From Blastococcus sp. CT_GayMR19 (GTDB lineage Bacteria; Actinomycetota; Actinomycetes; Mycobacteriales; Geodermatophilaceae): 64,000 nt of DNA. Under the pieces are notes generated by a model. That model did not search any database. It was not told where the DNA came from and worked only from the letters and a program-made list of their open reading frames with translations. Positions 1 through 8,792 of this stretch are shown piece after piece. A program made the translations under genes and the position numbers. Each line of letters opens with the position of its first letter. Position 1 is the first letter of the stretch. The DNA lies in assembly GCF_004570385.1 (NCBI RefSeq), contig NZ_SPQL01000001.1, positions 372,001 through 436,000 of the forward strand. The letters run 5' to 3'.

Positions 1-822
1 GCTGAGGACGGCGTGAAGCCGGCCGGCCGCGGTCACGCCATGTGGCGCGTGCTCGTGGTGCCGGCGGCTGCCGTCGTCGTACGGCCGAAGTGCGCCTCGC
101 ACGGCGCGCCAGGCGTCCGAGGCCCTTGGCCGCCCGGCAGCCGGCGCGTCGGCCGGGCCGAGGCGCTCCGCCGCGGAGCTGAGCGTCTGTGCCGCGATCG
201 TGTAGGCCAAGACCTCGACGACAGACGGTGGATCACTGGCTCGGGCGGTCGCCCGAAGCAGGACGCCGACGGTATCGGAGACCACGAGCGCGGCGTCAAC
301 CGACGCATCATCCGCCGGGCCGGGTACTGGCCGGTCGAGGAGGACGGTGTCGGCCCGGAACGGCGGGTCCAGGGCGGCCGCCTGCAGCATGAGGACGGCC
401 TGGTGTTGAGTCTCGGTCAGCCACTCCGCTGCCGGGCCGTCCGGCAGCCCGGGGGCGATGATCTCGGTCAGCGGCGTGATGGTTTCGGCCACCGCTGTGG
501 CGGCTGCCCAGCGGCTGGCCACGGTGGCGTCGGGGTGGAGGACGGCGAGGGTGTCGGCAGCGGCGGCCGCCAACCGGGTCAACGCCGACTCGGTCGCTGG
601 AGCGCGAACGCCGAGCTCTGTGCAGGCGGCAGCCAGGGCGGCGACCTGCTGTTCGCGGCGATCGCCGGCGAAAGGCGATACGCCGTCGCGGCGCAGGTGG
701 GCCAGCGCCCGACCCAGGTGACCCAGCGCGGTGCCTGCATCGGCGCGCGCGGCTGCGCTGTCATCCGTGGCCCGCGCTGTGTCGGCGAGGGCGTCGAGCA
801 GCTGCCCGAGCGAGGTGGCCAT
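1..822 (-). CDS. Unknown protein of the conjugation operon (partial)
   Basis: The frame stays open from an ATG at 822 to the window edge, so at least 274 residues are seen and the C-terminus is missing. The protein is Ala-rich, soluble-looking and mostly helical, with no signal peptide, membrane segment or motif that I recognise. Its ATG shares one base with the TGA of the upstream gene (TGATG), so it is translationally coupled and is the last visible member of the minus-strand conjugation operon. I do not recognise the family and give no function beyond an association with conjugative transfer, which rests only on the operon. Confidence 0.6.
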   Translation of the reverse strand, partial: MATSLGQLLDALADTARATDDSAAARADAGTALGHLGRALAHLRRDGVSPFAGDRREQQVAALAAACTELGVRAPATESALTRLAAAAADTLAVLHPDATVASRWAAATAVAETITPLTEIIAPGLPDGPAAEWLTETQHQAVLMLQAAALDPPFRADTVLLDRPVPGPADDASVDAALVVSDTVGVLLRATARASDPPSVVEVLAYTIAAQTLSSAAERLGPADAPAAGRPRASDAWRAVRGALRPYDDGSRRHHEHAPHGVTAAGRLHAVLS

Positions 823-1130
823 CAGCGTGGCGCACGCAGCGCTCGGTGGCCGTGCTGGGCGGCAGCGAGGACGTCGGGGTGCACGAAATCAGCGGCGGGC
901 AGGTTGCCGAGGATGCGCAGCGCCTGCTCGACGAGCCGGTCGGGGTCGGTGGCGTCGGCGGTCGCGGGCACTGGGCCGCTGGGCGCGCGCAAGGCGGTGG
1001 CGGCGGCGAGGCAGTGCAGCTGCACTGTCGGACCCGCCTGGTCGTTGCGGGAAGCGGCGGCGAACAGTGCCGCAGCCTCGGCGCGGGCGGCCAGCAGATC
1101 GGAGTTCAGGCCGTCGTCGGTCGAGGTCAT
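822..1130 (-). CDS. Small hypothetical protein (102 aa) of the conjugation operon
   Basis: This 102-residue, acidic, Ala-rich protein starts at the ATG at 1130, which is preceded by a good Shine-Dalgarno sequence (GAAGGAG, about 8 nt upstream). The start overlaps the stop of the preceding membrane-protein gene by four bases. It has no transmembrane segment and no recognisable motif. Its length and position, between the VirD4-like membrane fragment and another soluble protein, suggest an accessory cytosolic conjugation protein. That is inference from context only. Confidence 0.65.
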   Translation of the reverse strand: MTSTDDGLNSDLLAARAEAAALFAAASRNDQAGPTVQLHCLAAATALRAPSGPVPATADATDPDRLVEQALRILGNLPAADFVHPDVLAAAQHGHRALRAPR

Positions 1131-1747
1131 CGAGGGGTCTCCTTCACGGTGTGGACGGGTGGTGCCTGGGTCGACGGTGCTGGGACGGTCGATTGGGACG
1201 TGGTGCTCTGGACGGATCTGTGGGTAAAACTGCGGATCGCATCGCCGCCTGTGGACAGGAGGCGATGAAGGCGTCCTCGGCTGCCTCTGGACGGGTAGCG
1301 GTCCGGGCGGATGACCGCTCGCCCGGCGCGGAGCTGGCGCGTCCCAAGGGCTCGCTCGGCCTCCCTGCGGGTGGCCATGCCGCCGCGGGCGTCGCTCGGG
1401 CGCCGGTGGCGAGCGACCAGGACAGCGGCAATGACCGCGGTTGTCAGCAGGAGGACCTCGGCGGCGGCAACACACGCGTAAACCGGGATGGGCCCGGCGA
1501 CCTGACGCAGTCGGTCGGGCGGCAGGCCGCGGCCGGGGTCGCCGTTCAGTAGCCCGCCGAGGACGTGGGTGATCGTCTCGGTGCCCTGCGGCCACACCCA
1601 GCCACCGCCCCACAAGACCGAGGCGAGTCCGAGACCGACCAGGGCCGCCAGCGCGACAGCGATCAGGGCGCCGCCGGCCGCGGCGAAGGCCAGTTCCCAT
1701 CCCCGGGCGATCGGCTGCGGATCGCGACGCCGGAACGGCGCGGTCAC
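1127..1747 (-). CDS. Membrane protein resembling the N-terminus of a VirD4/TraG-type coupling protein
   Basis: The 206-residue product starts at a GTG (1747). It has two hydrophobic helices (about residues 18-45 and 95-118) separated by an extracytoplasmic loop, then a cytosolic stretch with a GMATRREAERALG motif and AVIRPDRYP. As I remember the family, this is the layout of the N-terminal anchor and stem of actinobacterial type IV coupling proteins, where a P-loop ATPase domain should follow. Here the protein ends after a short Ser/Thr/Pro-rich tail with no ATPase. It may be a truncated coupling protein or a separate stem subunit. The relationship is from memory and only moderately certain. 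Confidence 0.5.
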   Translation of the reverse strand: MTAPFRRRDPQPIARGWELAFAAAGGALIAVALAALVGLGLASVLWGGGWVWPQGTETITHVLGGLLNGDPGRGLPPDRLRQVAGPIPVYACVAAAEVLLLTTAVIAAVLVARHRRPSDARGGMATRREAERALGTRQLRAGRAVIRPDRYPSRGSRGRLHRLLSTGGDAIRSFTHRSVQSTTSQSTVPAPSTQAPPVHTVKETPR

Positions 1748-1802
1748 GCGCCGGCCCTGGGCCGGTGGTGGATGCCCACGTCCTGGCTCCTCTCTCTGCC
1801 GG

Positions 1803-2975
1803 TCAGCCGGCGGTGGCACTGGCGTGCAGGTTGACGCCGTGGTCGGCCAGCCAGGGCACGGGATCGACGGAAGCGCCGTCCAGGCGGACCTCGAAGTGCA
1901 GGTGGACGCCGGTGCTGTTGCCGGTAGACCCCTGGAAACCGAGCAACGACCCGGCGCTGACGGGCTGGCCGGCGGTGACGGTGTAGGACGACAGGTGCGC
2001 GTAGCGGGTAATCACGCCGTCGCCGTGGTCGAGCTCGACGAGGTTGCCGTAGCCGGCCAGACTCAGGCTTCCGTCCCGGTCGCAGTAGGCGCTGGTGCAC
2101 TCGGCACTGACGACGGTGCCGTCGGCGGCGGCGTAGACGGGGGTGTCGCGGGGGCCGGCGATGTCGACACCGGCGTGCAAGTTGCCCCAGCGGGACCCGT
2201 AGCCGGAGGTGACGGTGCCGGGGGTAGGCCGGATCCATGATCCGGCAGCCACCGGCAGGCCCGGGCAGACGCCGGCCACCGCGCCGACCGGGCCGGCCGC
2301 AGTCGCCTGGGCGGCCGGCCACAGCATGGCGGTCAGCTCGCGGGCGAGCGGCTGCCAGCCGGCGTACGCCGACCCGTACGCCGACACCTGGACTGCCTGA
2401 GCCGCCTGGGTCAGCGGGATGACCTGCCAGTTCGGCACTTCGACGAGTCGTCGGTAGAAGGCCTCGGCGGCGTAGACGGGGTCCATCAGCTGGGCGACGG
2501 TGCCCCATCCGGCGATCCAGCGCTGTTGAAAGGTGTTGACGCTGTCGTGGTCGGAGCCGAGCCCGTCATGCGGATAGGCCACGCTGGTTGCGGTCACCGC
2601 GCCTTGTTCGGCGGTGAGTTGGGGGCTGCTGCCGTCGTTGGCCAGCATCCGGATGCGGGACTCCTGGTACGCGGTGGCCAGCGCCACGGTGGCCGCGTAC
2701 GGGTCGAGTCCTAGTGCCGAGGCGACGGTGACGATGGTCTGCGCGTGGCCCATCTGGACGGCGTCCAGTTCGGTGCCGGCGACGGTGGCGCCCGTGCCGC
2801 CGATCGAGCAGGACGACGACGCCGCCGCCGTCGACGCCTCCGGAGCGGCGAGAACCGCGAGAGGGATCAGCAGCAGGGTGAGTACGCCGAACACTGGGAC
2901 GGCGACGGAAGCGGCGACCTTCCACAGCCACGGCTTCCCGTACGCCCGCGCCAGTTCTTCGGCCGTCCCGCTCAT
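1803..2975 (-). CDS. Membrane-anchored M23 peptidase with lytic-transglycosylase-like domain (conjugation)
   Basis: This 390-residue peptidoglycan hydrolase would open the cell wall for the secretion channel, like VirB1-type proteins. One N-terminal membrane helix (about 20-44) anchors it outside the membrane. Residues 75-220 look lysozyme/transglycosylase-like, with a catalytic-type Glu in YQESRIR (E105) and an FQQRW-GWG segment. Residues 250-375 are a LytM/M23 zinc peptidase with H267, D271 and the HLH motif (H358, H360). The ATG at 2975 overlaps the VirB4-like stop by four bases. Two wall-cutting domains in one protein are usual for Gram-positive conjugation systems. Confidence 0.85.
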   Translation of the reverse strand: MSGTAEELARAYGKPWLWKVAASVAVPVFGVLTLLLIPLAVLAAPEASTAAASSSCSIGGTGATVAGTELDAVQMGHAQTIVTVASALGLDPYAATVALATAYQESRIRMLANDGSSPQLTAEQGAVTATSVAYPHDGLGSDHDSVNTFQQRWIAGWGTVAQLMDPVYAAEAFYRRLVEVPNWQVIPLTQAAQAVQVSAYGSAYAGWQPLARELTAMLWPAAQATAAGPVGAVAGVCPGLPVAAGSWIRPTPGTVTSGYGSRWGNLHAGVDIAGPRDTPVYAAADGTVVSAECTSAYCDRDGSLSLAGYGNLVELDHGDGVITRYAHLSSYTVTAGQPVSAGSLLGFQGSTGNSTGVHLHFEVRLDGASVDPVPWLADHGVNLHASATAG

Positions 2976-4477
2976 GCCGGACGTCCTGTGAGGGCCTCGT
3001 TGGTGTCGGTCAGGGCCAGCTCGGGCTCGGTGAGGACGGTCTGCACCTTGAACGCCCGGTCGCCGACCAGCCACAGGGCGCGGCCCTTACCGGCGATCGC
3101 CCATCCGGTGACCACCCGTTGAGCGATGGGGGTCAGCCCCAGCATGGTGGCGAGCTCATCGGCGACGGCCTGATCCTGGCCGTGCAGCACCTTGACGTCG
3201 CACAAGTGCAGCAAGTCGCGGGCGATGGCCACCGCCTGGGAGGAGGCGTCGCCGGCGGTGAGCATGTCCGAGGGCTTGTGCGCGAGCAGGATCTGTACGT
3301 CGGCGTCGCGGCGGGACAGGCGCAGGTTGGCGTCCAGGCTCTTCATCGCCTCGGCACCGAGGCGCATCTGCCGCCAGGTCTCGTCGCGGATGACGATGCG
3401 CAAATCACCGGGGTCAGCGATCTCGCGCATCGCCTGTCCCCAGGAATTCAGACAGGTCAGGGCGATGCCGACGGCCTGGTCACCGAGCGGCTCGAGGCGG
3501 GACAGCGACAGGGATTGGATGGGCGCGCGCCAATCGACATCGATCGACGTGTGGTCGTCGAACAGCCCTGCCAACGAGCCCTTCACGAGGGAGCCGAGGG
3601 CATCGCGCAGGGTGCGGGTGGCGTCGAGGAAGTGCCGCCGGTCGGCATACCGACAGCAGGTGACGAGCTCGTCGGTGGGCTCGTCCAGTGCCCGCCACAG
3701 CTGCGGGATGGTGACCTCGGTCAGCCGGGTAGCGCCGCTGCGGTAGCCGGTGAGCAGCCGCAGCGCCTCACCGACCGCGGTCTCCTCCACGGGGCCGAAC
3801 GGCACGGTCTGGGACCCGACCAGGCCGCGGAGCAGCACGATCCACCGGGCGAACATGATGGCCTCGCGGCGGCGGGCCTCGGCGGCATCCAACCGATCCC
3901 AGCCGTGGCCGAGCGGGCCGAAGGCCAGCGGGTTGACCCGAGTCGATAGGCCGTGGCCGATGACGAACGGCTCCACGCCCAGCGCGCGGCACAGCGGCTC
4001 GTACTCGTCCTTGGTGTCGCCCAGGACCAGAGTGCGATAGCCGTAGGCGAGCATGCGCAGCGCGAAGGCCTTGACCGTCGCCGACTTGCCGCGGCCGGGC
4101 TTGCCGAAGACGACAACGTTGGGGTTGGTGACCGGGATGGCGTCGTCGGTGACCCAGCCGACCGGATCGCAGTAGAACGCCCCGCCCGACAGCAGGTCGA
4201 TGCCCATCTGCGCGCCCGTAGGCGGTAGCCCGCTGCTGGCGATCAATGGCCACATCACCGGCGTCTGCTCCGACGTCATCCGCCACACCGACAGCGACGC
4301 CGGTGTCGCCGCCCGGCCCCGGCCCCGGCCACGCGGCCCGCGGCGGGGCACCAACTCGATGAACGGCCCGCGTTCCCGTTGCCCCGCCTCCACGGCGGGG
4401 ACGGCGGGGAGCCGGTGACCGAAGTCGTCGAGCAGGACGGCGACGTCCCGGCCCCGGCGGGAGCCGAGGCGGTTCAT
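2972..4477 (-). CDS. VirB4-like type IV secretion ATPase
   Basis: The 501-residue cytosolic ATPase would power assembly of the conjugation channel. The Walker A is GKPGRGKS (about 125-132), followed by LGDTKDEYEPL, typical of VirB4/TraC, a Walker B-like stretch ending in IRDETW, and a conserved-looking region around LLAHKPSDM. The N-terminus is Arg/Gly-rich and short for a VirB4, so it may correspond only to the C-terminal ATPase half, with the preceding SCO6880-type protein supplying the N-terminal part. I chose the ATG at 4477 because it overlaps the upstream stop (ATGA). The same frame stays open further upstream, but there it is only the shadow of the neighbouring gene. Confidence 0.85.
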   Translation of the reverse strand: MNRLGSRRGRDVAVLLDDFGHRLPAVPAVEAGQRERGPFIELVPRRGPRGRGRGRAATPASLSVWRMTSEQTPVMWPLIASSGLPPTGAQMGIDLLSGGAFYCDPVGWVTDDAIPVTNPNVVVFGKPGRGKSATVKAFALRMLAYGYRTLVLGDTKDEYEPLCRALGVEPFVIGHGLSTRVNPLAFGPLGHGWDRLDAAEARRREAIMFARWIVLLRGLVGSQTVPFGPVEETAVGEALRLLTGYRSGATRLTEVTIPQLWRALDEPTDELVTCCRYADRRHFLDATRTLRDALGSLVKGSLAGLFDDHTSIDVDWRAPIQSLSLSRLEPLGDQAVGIALTCLNSWGQAMREIADPGDLRIVIRDETWRQMRLGAEAMKSLDANLRLSRRDADVQILLAHKPSDMLTAGDASSQAVAIARDLLHLCDVKVLHGQDQAVADELATMLGLTPIAQRVVTGWAIAGKGRALWLVGDRAFKVQTVLTEPELALTDTNEALTGRPA

Positions 4478-5988
4478 CGTCGTCCCCTGCGGTCGGGCAG
4501 CCCGACGCCGAGGGGAATGGCGGCGGCGGCGAAGCCGGAGTCCTGTGCCAGGTCCAGCCGCAACGGCACGAAGCCGGCGGCACGGATGGAGGCGGCGAGC
4601 CGGCGGCCGTGCTCGTCCACCGGCCAGGTGGCCGGGACGGTGACGCAGGCCGCGACGGCGGGACGGACGAGCGCCCGCCCGGCGGCCAGCTTCTCGTCGG
4701 CGGTACCGATTCGCTCGGTGTCCCGTCGCTGCCGGGCCCGCTGCCGAAATCCCATGCGGGCGCGCAGCTCGTTGCCGGTAGTGGCGCTCATGTCCTCCCG
4801 CCCGACCAGCCGGGTGGCCCGGTCCAGCGGCAGCGGGGCGAGGAACACTGTCAGACACCGCCGCTCCCCCGCCGTCGTCGGCACCAGCACCGGGGCCAGT
4901 GCACCGAGCACCGCGCCGGAGTCGGGTAGCAGGATCGTGTCGGTGACCGACGCCCATGCGTCGTGCACGTAGTGCCGTGCCTCGGCGCGAGCCTGGGTGG
5001 GTCCGGCGGCGGCCATCGGCACCCCGGTCGCCAGCTGGGCGCCGTTGGCGGCGGCCAGGCCGGCGGCGATCAGTTGGCCACGGTCGCCGGGAGCGAAGCC
5101 GGTGCGCACCGCGGCAGCGAGTGCCGCCGAGTCCAGCCAGGTGACGGCGGTGCAGCCGACCGGACCGCGCAGCGCACTCTCGACCTCGGTCATCACCCCG
5201 TGCAGCACCCGGGCGCGGCCGTCCACCCCGCCGCCGCTCTCCTTCGCGGCCCGGCCGATCCGGCTCTCGCCGACGACGACGGTCACGAAGGCCTCGGTGC
5301 GCACCGCGGCCGGAGTGAGGGTGGCACCCAGCAGCGCGTTCACCCGGGCGGCCAGGGGCGCGGCGTCCGCACGCGTGTGCGCCTGCTCCCAGGCGGCGCG
5401 CTCGGCGCCGTCGTCGGGCACGGTGCGCACCTGCATCGCCAGTGTGTCGACCAGTTCGGTGCGCGCGGCGATCTCGCACAGCTCGGCCAGGCCGGCGCCC
5501 ATCCGGTCCCGCTCGTCCGGCTCGGCCAGGCCGATGCCGGGATGGTCGATCCGCGCCACGGCCGCCCAGGTGCGCGCCGCAGAGTTCTGCACGATCACCG
5601 GGCGGGTGAACAGCTGCCCGTAGGGCGGCCCGTCGTGGGTCCGGATGCCGGCCAGCACTCCGGGCAGGTCGGCCTCGGACAGGTCCTCGGCCGTCCCGGC
5701 GGCGGCCCGAGAGCCGAAGACCGTCCAGCCCATGGCTCCTCCAATTGCGTGCAGACAGAGATCGCCGAACCAGCGGCCGGCCGCCCGCCCCCGGATGGGA
5801 ACCAGCACCACGGCGGCCACCAGCGCCCACACCGGCAGCCAGATCGCGATCAGGACCCATGCCTGCGCGTTCAGGGCCAACAGCGCCGGTAGGCCCGTGA
5901 GGGTTACGACGGCCAGTTGGGCGCCGGTCATCCCGAGGAACCAGCCTGAGACGTCGCGGGAGTAGTCGCCGTAGCGAACGGCGTTCAT
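4474..5988 (-). CDS. SCO6880/PrgI-type conjugation protein
   Basis: This 504-residue protein has the start typical of the actinobacterial SCO6880 family: a short RYGDYSRDVSGWFLG segment, then two membrane helices (about 20-42 and 45-66). A long cytosolic Ala-rich region follows without a P-loop. In the family it always sits directly upstream of a VirB4 ATPase and is thought to combine the PrgI/VirB3 membrane part with the N-terminal half of VirB4. The arrangement here is the same, with four-base overlaps on both sides. The start at 5988 is an ATG. Confidence 0.85.
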   Translation of the reverse strand: MNAVRYGDYSRDVSGWFLGMTGAQLAVVTLTGLPALLALNAQAWVLIAIWLPVWALVAAVVLVPIRGRAAGRWFGDLCLHAIGGAMGWTVFGSRAAAGTAEDLSEADLPGVLAGIRTHDGPPYGQLFTRPVIVQNSAARTWAAVARIDHPGIGLAEPDERDRMGAGLAELCEIAARTELVDTLAMQVRTVPDDGAERAAWEQAHTRADAAPLAARVNALLGATLTPAAVRTEAFVTVVVGESRIGRAAKESGGGVDGRARVLHGVMTEVESALRGPVGCTAVTWLDSAALAAAVRTGFAPGDRGQLIAAGLAAANGAQLATGVPMAAAGPTQARAEARHYVHDAWASVTDTILLPDSGAVLGALAPVLVPTTAGERRCLTVFLAPLPLDRATRLVGREDMSATTGNELRARMGFRQRARQRRDTERIGTADEKLAAGRALVRPAVAACVTVPATWPVDEHGRRLAASIRAAGFVPLRLDLAQDSGFAAAAIPLGVGLPDRRGRR

Positions 5989-7607
5989 CGCGCGTCGTCC
6001 TGGTCGGGACCGATCGGGTCGCTCTCACCGGGCCGGTCAGGTGCGATGCCATCGAAGCGCTCGGCGGGCCAGGCTGCAGAAGGGCCGCCTCCGAGGTACT
6101 GGGCGTGCCCGTTCTCGGTCGTCCTCGCCGGGGCAGGCTGCTGGGGTCCGCCGTCGTCGGGACGGCGCCCTCGGCCGTGCCCGCCTCCGGTCGCCGTCCC
6201 TCCGCCGGAGCCGTTGCCGCGCGCCGATACCCGGGCGGGCAGCGGCTGCCCGTAGTAGGGGTGGGTGTGCCCGACTCCGGCGCCCGACAGTACGTCCGAC
6301 GCCGAGTCCGCCACGCCGGCCGCCAGCCGCCCCGCCTGTGAGGTACCGACGCTCAGCGCGCGCAGCGCTCCGGCGAACCGGCCGCTGGTGGCCGCGTCCG
6401 CGGTCGACTCCCCCTGCGCCCGGTCCCCGGCCATTCGGACAGCCGCCCCTGAGGCCGCCACCCCGCCGGATGCGGCACCCGCAGCCGCGGTGGCCATGGC
6501 CGCTCGCCCGCCACCAGCCTTCTGCAGCGCCCCCATGACTCCGCCGGAGGCGGCCAGCGACGAGCGCAACGCCGCCCCACTCGACGTGCCGGGGTCGACG
6601 AAGGCCAGCAGCCGGAACAGCGCCAGCGGACAGATGGCCCCCAGCAGGATCAATAGGCAGCCGACCACCGCCATGCCGATAGCGGCCTCGGTGCTCGTTT
6701 CCTCGGCTCCGGTGATGATGCCCTCGGTGATGGTCACTCCGACGCCGAGGACGAGCACGGCGACCGGGGCAACCAGCAGCGCAGCGAGAAACCAGCGGAG
6801 GCTCCGCCAGAACCAACTGCTCGACGTCTGCGCCAGAAGTCCGCCGGCGGAGATCGCCGAGGTCGCGGCCAGCACGATCAGCGCCGCCTCGCGAACCAGC
6901 ATCAGCAGCAGGTAGCCCACGCTGGCCGGCACCAGCAGGAAGATCGAGCTGACCCCCAGCACGGTGGCGACCGTGCCATCCACCAGGTCGCGGCTCACGC
7001 TGATCGAGGGCTCGAAGGCGGCCATGGTGTCGATGTCGAGCAGGGTGCGCAGCAGGGCGGTGGTCAGTCCGGAGACGCCGGTGACCAGCAACGCCGCCAC
7101 GCCGATGTAGCCGGCCCAGACCAGTCCGAACTGCAGCAGCCCGATCAGCAGCCGGCCCAGGGTCTGTCCGTCCCGGCGCACCGCTGCGACGCTCAGCTGC
7201 ACCATGGCCATCAGCGCGGCCACGGTCGCGCCGATGCCGAAGGTCACCGGATACACGGCGGCCAGCGGCCCTCCGGCGGACAGGTCCGGGGTGGCCAGGG
7301 CGTCGATCACCGAGAAGGCCAGTCCCAACAGCGACAGCCCGGCCTCCCACAGCGACAACATGGCGCTGACCCACACGTCGGCGACCACCGCGCCGGCTGC
7401 CTCGCCGATCACGCAGAACGGGTTGATCGGCAGGCACGGCAGCGAGCCGTCGTCCGCCGCCGGAGCTGCGGGGAACGCCACGACCGTCGAGTCGGCCGAG
7501 GCCGGAACCGCAGCTGCCAGCCAGCCCACCACCGTCAGCATCAGGACGACGATCAGCATCCGCGGGCGCAGCGATCGGCCGCACCGGGCAAGCTGCGGCC
7601 TAGACAT
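5985..7607 (-). CDS. VirB6/TrbL-like polytopic membrane protein
   Basis: The 540-residue protein would form part of the inner-membrane channel. A signal-like helix (about 16-38, ending AVPASA) is followed by a Cys-containing loop and six or seven hydrophobic helices between about 75 and 355. The C-terminal 180 residues are a Gly/Ala/Pro-rich, disordered-looking cytosolic tail. This topology is usual for VirB6/TrbL proteins of Gram-positive conjugation systems. The ATG at 7607 lies eight bases inside the end of the preceding gene. I see no membrane-independent domain that would suggest another role. Confidence 0.75.
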   Translation of the reverse strand: MSRPQLARCGRSLRPRMLIVVLMLTVVGWLAAAVPASADSTVVAFPAAPAADDGSLPCLPINPFCVIGEAAGAVVADVWVSAMLSLWEAGLSLLGLAFSVIDALATPDLSAGGPLAAVYPVTFGIGATVAALMAMVQLSVAAVRRDGQTLGRLLIGLLQFGLVWAGYIGVAALLVTGVSGLTTALLRTLLDIDTMAAFEPSISVSRDLVDGTVATVLGVSSIFLLVPASVGYLLLMLVREAALIVLAATSAISAGGLLAQTSSSWFWRSLRWFLAALLVAPVAVLVLGVGVTITEGIITGAEETSTEAAIGMAVVGCLLILLGAICPLALFRLLAFVDPGTSSGAALRSSLAASGGVMGALQKAGGGRAAMATAAAGAASGGVAASGAAVRMAGDRAQGESTADAATSGRFAGALRALSVGTSQAGRLAAGVADSASDVLSGAGVGHTHPYYGQPLPARVSARGNGSGGGTATGGGHGRGRRPDDGGPQQPAPARTTENGHAQYLGGGPSAAWPAERFDGIAPDRPGESDPIGPDQDDAR

Positions 7608-8409
7608 GGCGCAGATCCCGCCAGCCGGCCGCGATCGCCGCCTCGGTGCCCGGCCAGACCGAGGGCGCCGGCGCTGGCTCATCCCCCGGGCCGATGACCC
7701 ACCGGTCCCCGACCCAGGCCATGCGCTGGCAGTCGGCGATCGCGATCCGGGAGGTCTGCTCCACGGTGACCGTGAACTCGAAGTTCACGCACACCACCGC
7801 GAAGTCCTCGCCCACCGTGCCCTTGATCAGGCCCATCACCGGGCGGACGACGATCGCTAGCTGCGGAGACCCCGCGCCGGAGAGCCCCGCTGCAGACAGC
7901 AGGCTCGCCATGCCGTCCACCCCGGACCACGTCTCCGGGGTCGGCCCGCCCTGAGCGGCCCACTCGGTGATCACCCGCCGCACGCCGTCCATCGAGCCGC
8001 TCTGCATCGCCGTCACGTCGATCGCCGCCAGCTGCGCCAGCGACCCCTCCGGAGTGCGCGGGTAGCCGGTGGGCACGTCGGCCGGGCCCATGCCGGTGGC
8101 ACGCGGCAGCTCGAGAACGCCCGCAGCCTGTCTCGACACCGGGCCGGGCAGCGCGTCGTCCGGGTCGGCGGTCGGCATCGGTGCGGTAGCCAGCGCATCC
8201 TGCTGCGACATGTCCGCGGCTGGAGCGGCAGCCTGTCGCGCGGCCTGCCTTGCGTCCGACTCGTCCTGGGTCAGCGCGCCGATGACCGCGAGGACCAGGC
8301 CGGCCAGCACCGCCAGCGCCACCACCGAGCTGATCATGAGCGCCGCAAGGAGACGCGCCGGGCTCCACTCCGGAGCACCGCTCCCCCGGACCTCGGGACG
8401 GCGGCGCAT
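7600..8409 (-). CDS. Single-pass conjugation membrane protein, possibly VirB8/TcpC-like
   Basis: The 269-residue product has a cytosolic Arg-rich start and one membrane helix (about 22-46). A low-complexity Ala/Asp/Pro linker leads to an extracytoplasmic domain of about 150 residues, with β-rich stretches such as VVCVNFEFTVTVEQ. One helix followed by an exported α/β domain is the architecture of VirB8/TcpC channel proteins, but I see no diagnostic motif, so the comparison is structural only. Its ATG shares one base with the TGA of the pilin-like gene. Confidence 0.6.
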   Translation of the reverse strand: MRRRPEVRGSGAPEWSPARLLAALMISSVVALAVLAGLVLAVIGALTQDESDARQAARQAAAPAADMSQQDALATAPMPTADPDDALPGPVSRQAAGVLELPRATGMGPADVPTGYPRTPEGSLAQLAAIDVTAMQSGSMDGVRRVITEWAAQGGPTPETWSGVDGMASLLSAAGLSGAGSPQLAIVVRPVMGLIKGTVGEDFAVVCVNFEFTVTVEQTSRIAIADCQRMAWVGDRWVIGPGDEPAPAPSVWPGTEAAIAAGWRDLRHV

Positions 8410-8792
8410 CAGGTGCACCCACTGCCGGTGATCGATCCGAGGATGACCAAGATGACCGTGTAGGTGATGGCCACCATCACGACGACCGCGACGCCCATCG
8501 CCCCATACCGAGAGGCATGCGGATGGGAGAACATCCGGCCCACCAGGACCGAGCCCAGCGACACGACCGCGGCGATGCCGATCAGCGCCAGCACGCCCCA
8601 CTTCACCCACGCCGTCACCTGATCGGCGAAGGCCTGCACTCCCGGCGGGGCCTCCGGGCAGACCGCCGCGGTCAGCTCCACCGGCGCCGCGGCAGCAGGC
8701 CACGCGGCCAGCATGACCAGGGCCACGGCGACGAACGCGACGGTCGAGGCCGCTCGTACCGTTGCGGGTGCGGTTCTACGCGGGGCCGTCAC
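8409..8792 (-). CDS. Small VirB2/TrbC-like pilin or channel subunit
   Basis: The 127-residue product has a signal peptide (helix about 17-36, AWPAAAAP), a loop with one Cys and two further hydrophobic helices (about 62-84 and 97-120) separated by a short basic loop. A cleaved signal followed by two membrane helices in a mature protein of about 90 residues is the classic layout of VirB2/TrbC conjugative pilins. Its position just upstream of the other channel genes fits. The GTG start overlaps the upstream stop (GTGA). The family assignment rests on topology, not on sequence motifs. Confidence 0.6.
   Translation of the reverse strand: MTAPRRTAPATVRAASTVAFVAVALVMLAAWPAAAAPVELTAAVCPEAPPGVQAFADQVTAWVKWGVLALIGIAAVVSLGSVLVGRMFSHPHASRYGAMGVAVVVMVAITYTVILVILGSITGSGCT

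Noticed and set aside
38-1552. Plus-strand open frames over the conjugation operon
   Set aside because: They are Arg/Gly/Ala-rich shadows. The minus strand holds coupled genes with ribosome sites and sensible membrane topology.
4478-6052. A long open frame extending the VirB4-like gene upstream to 6052
   Set aside because: It lies opposite the coding frame of the SCO6880-type gene, is Arg/Gly-rich nonsense and has no ribosome site; the ATG at 4477 with its four-base overlap is the real start.
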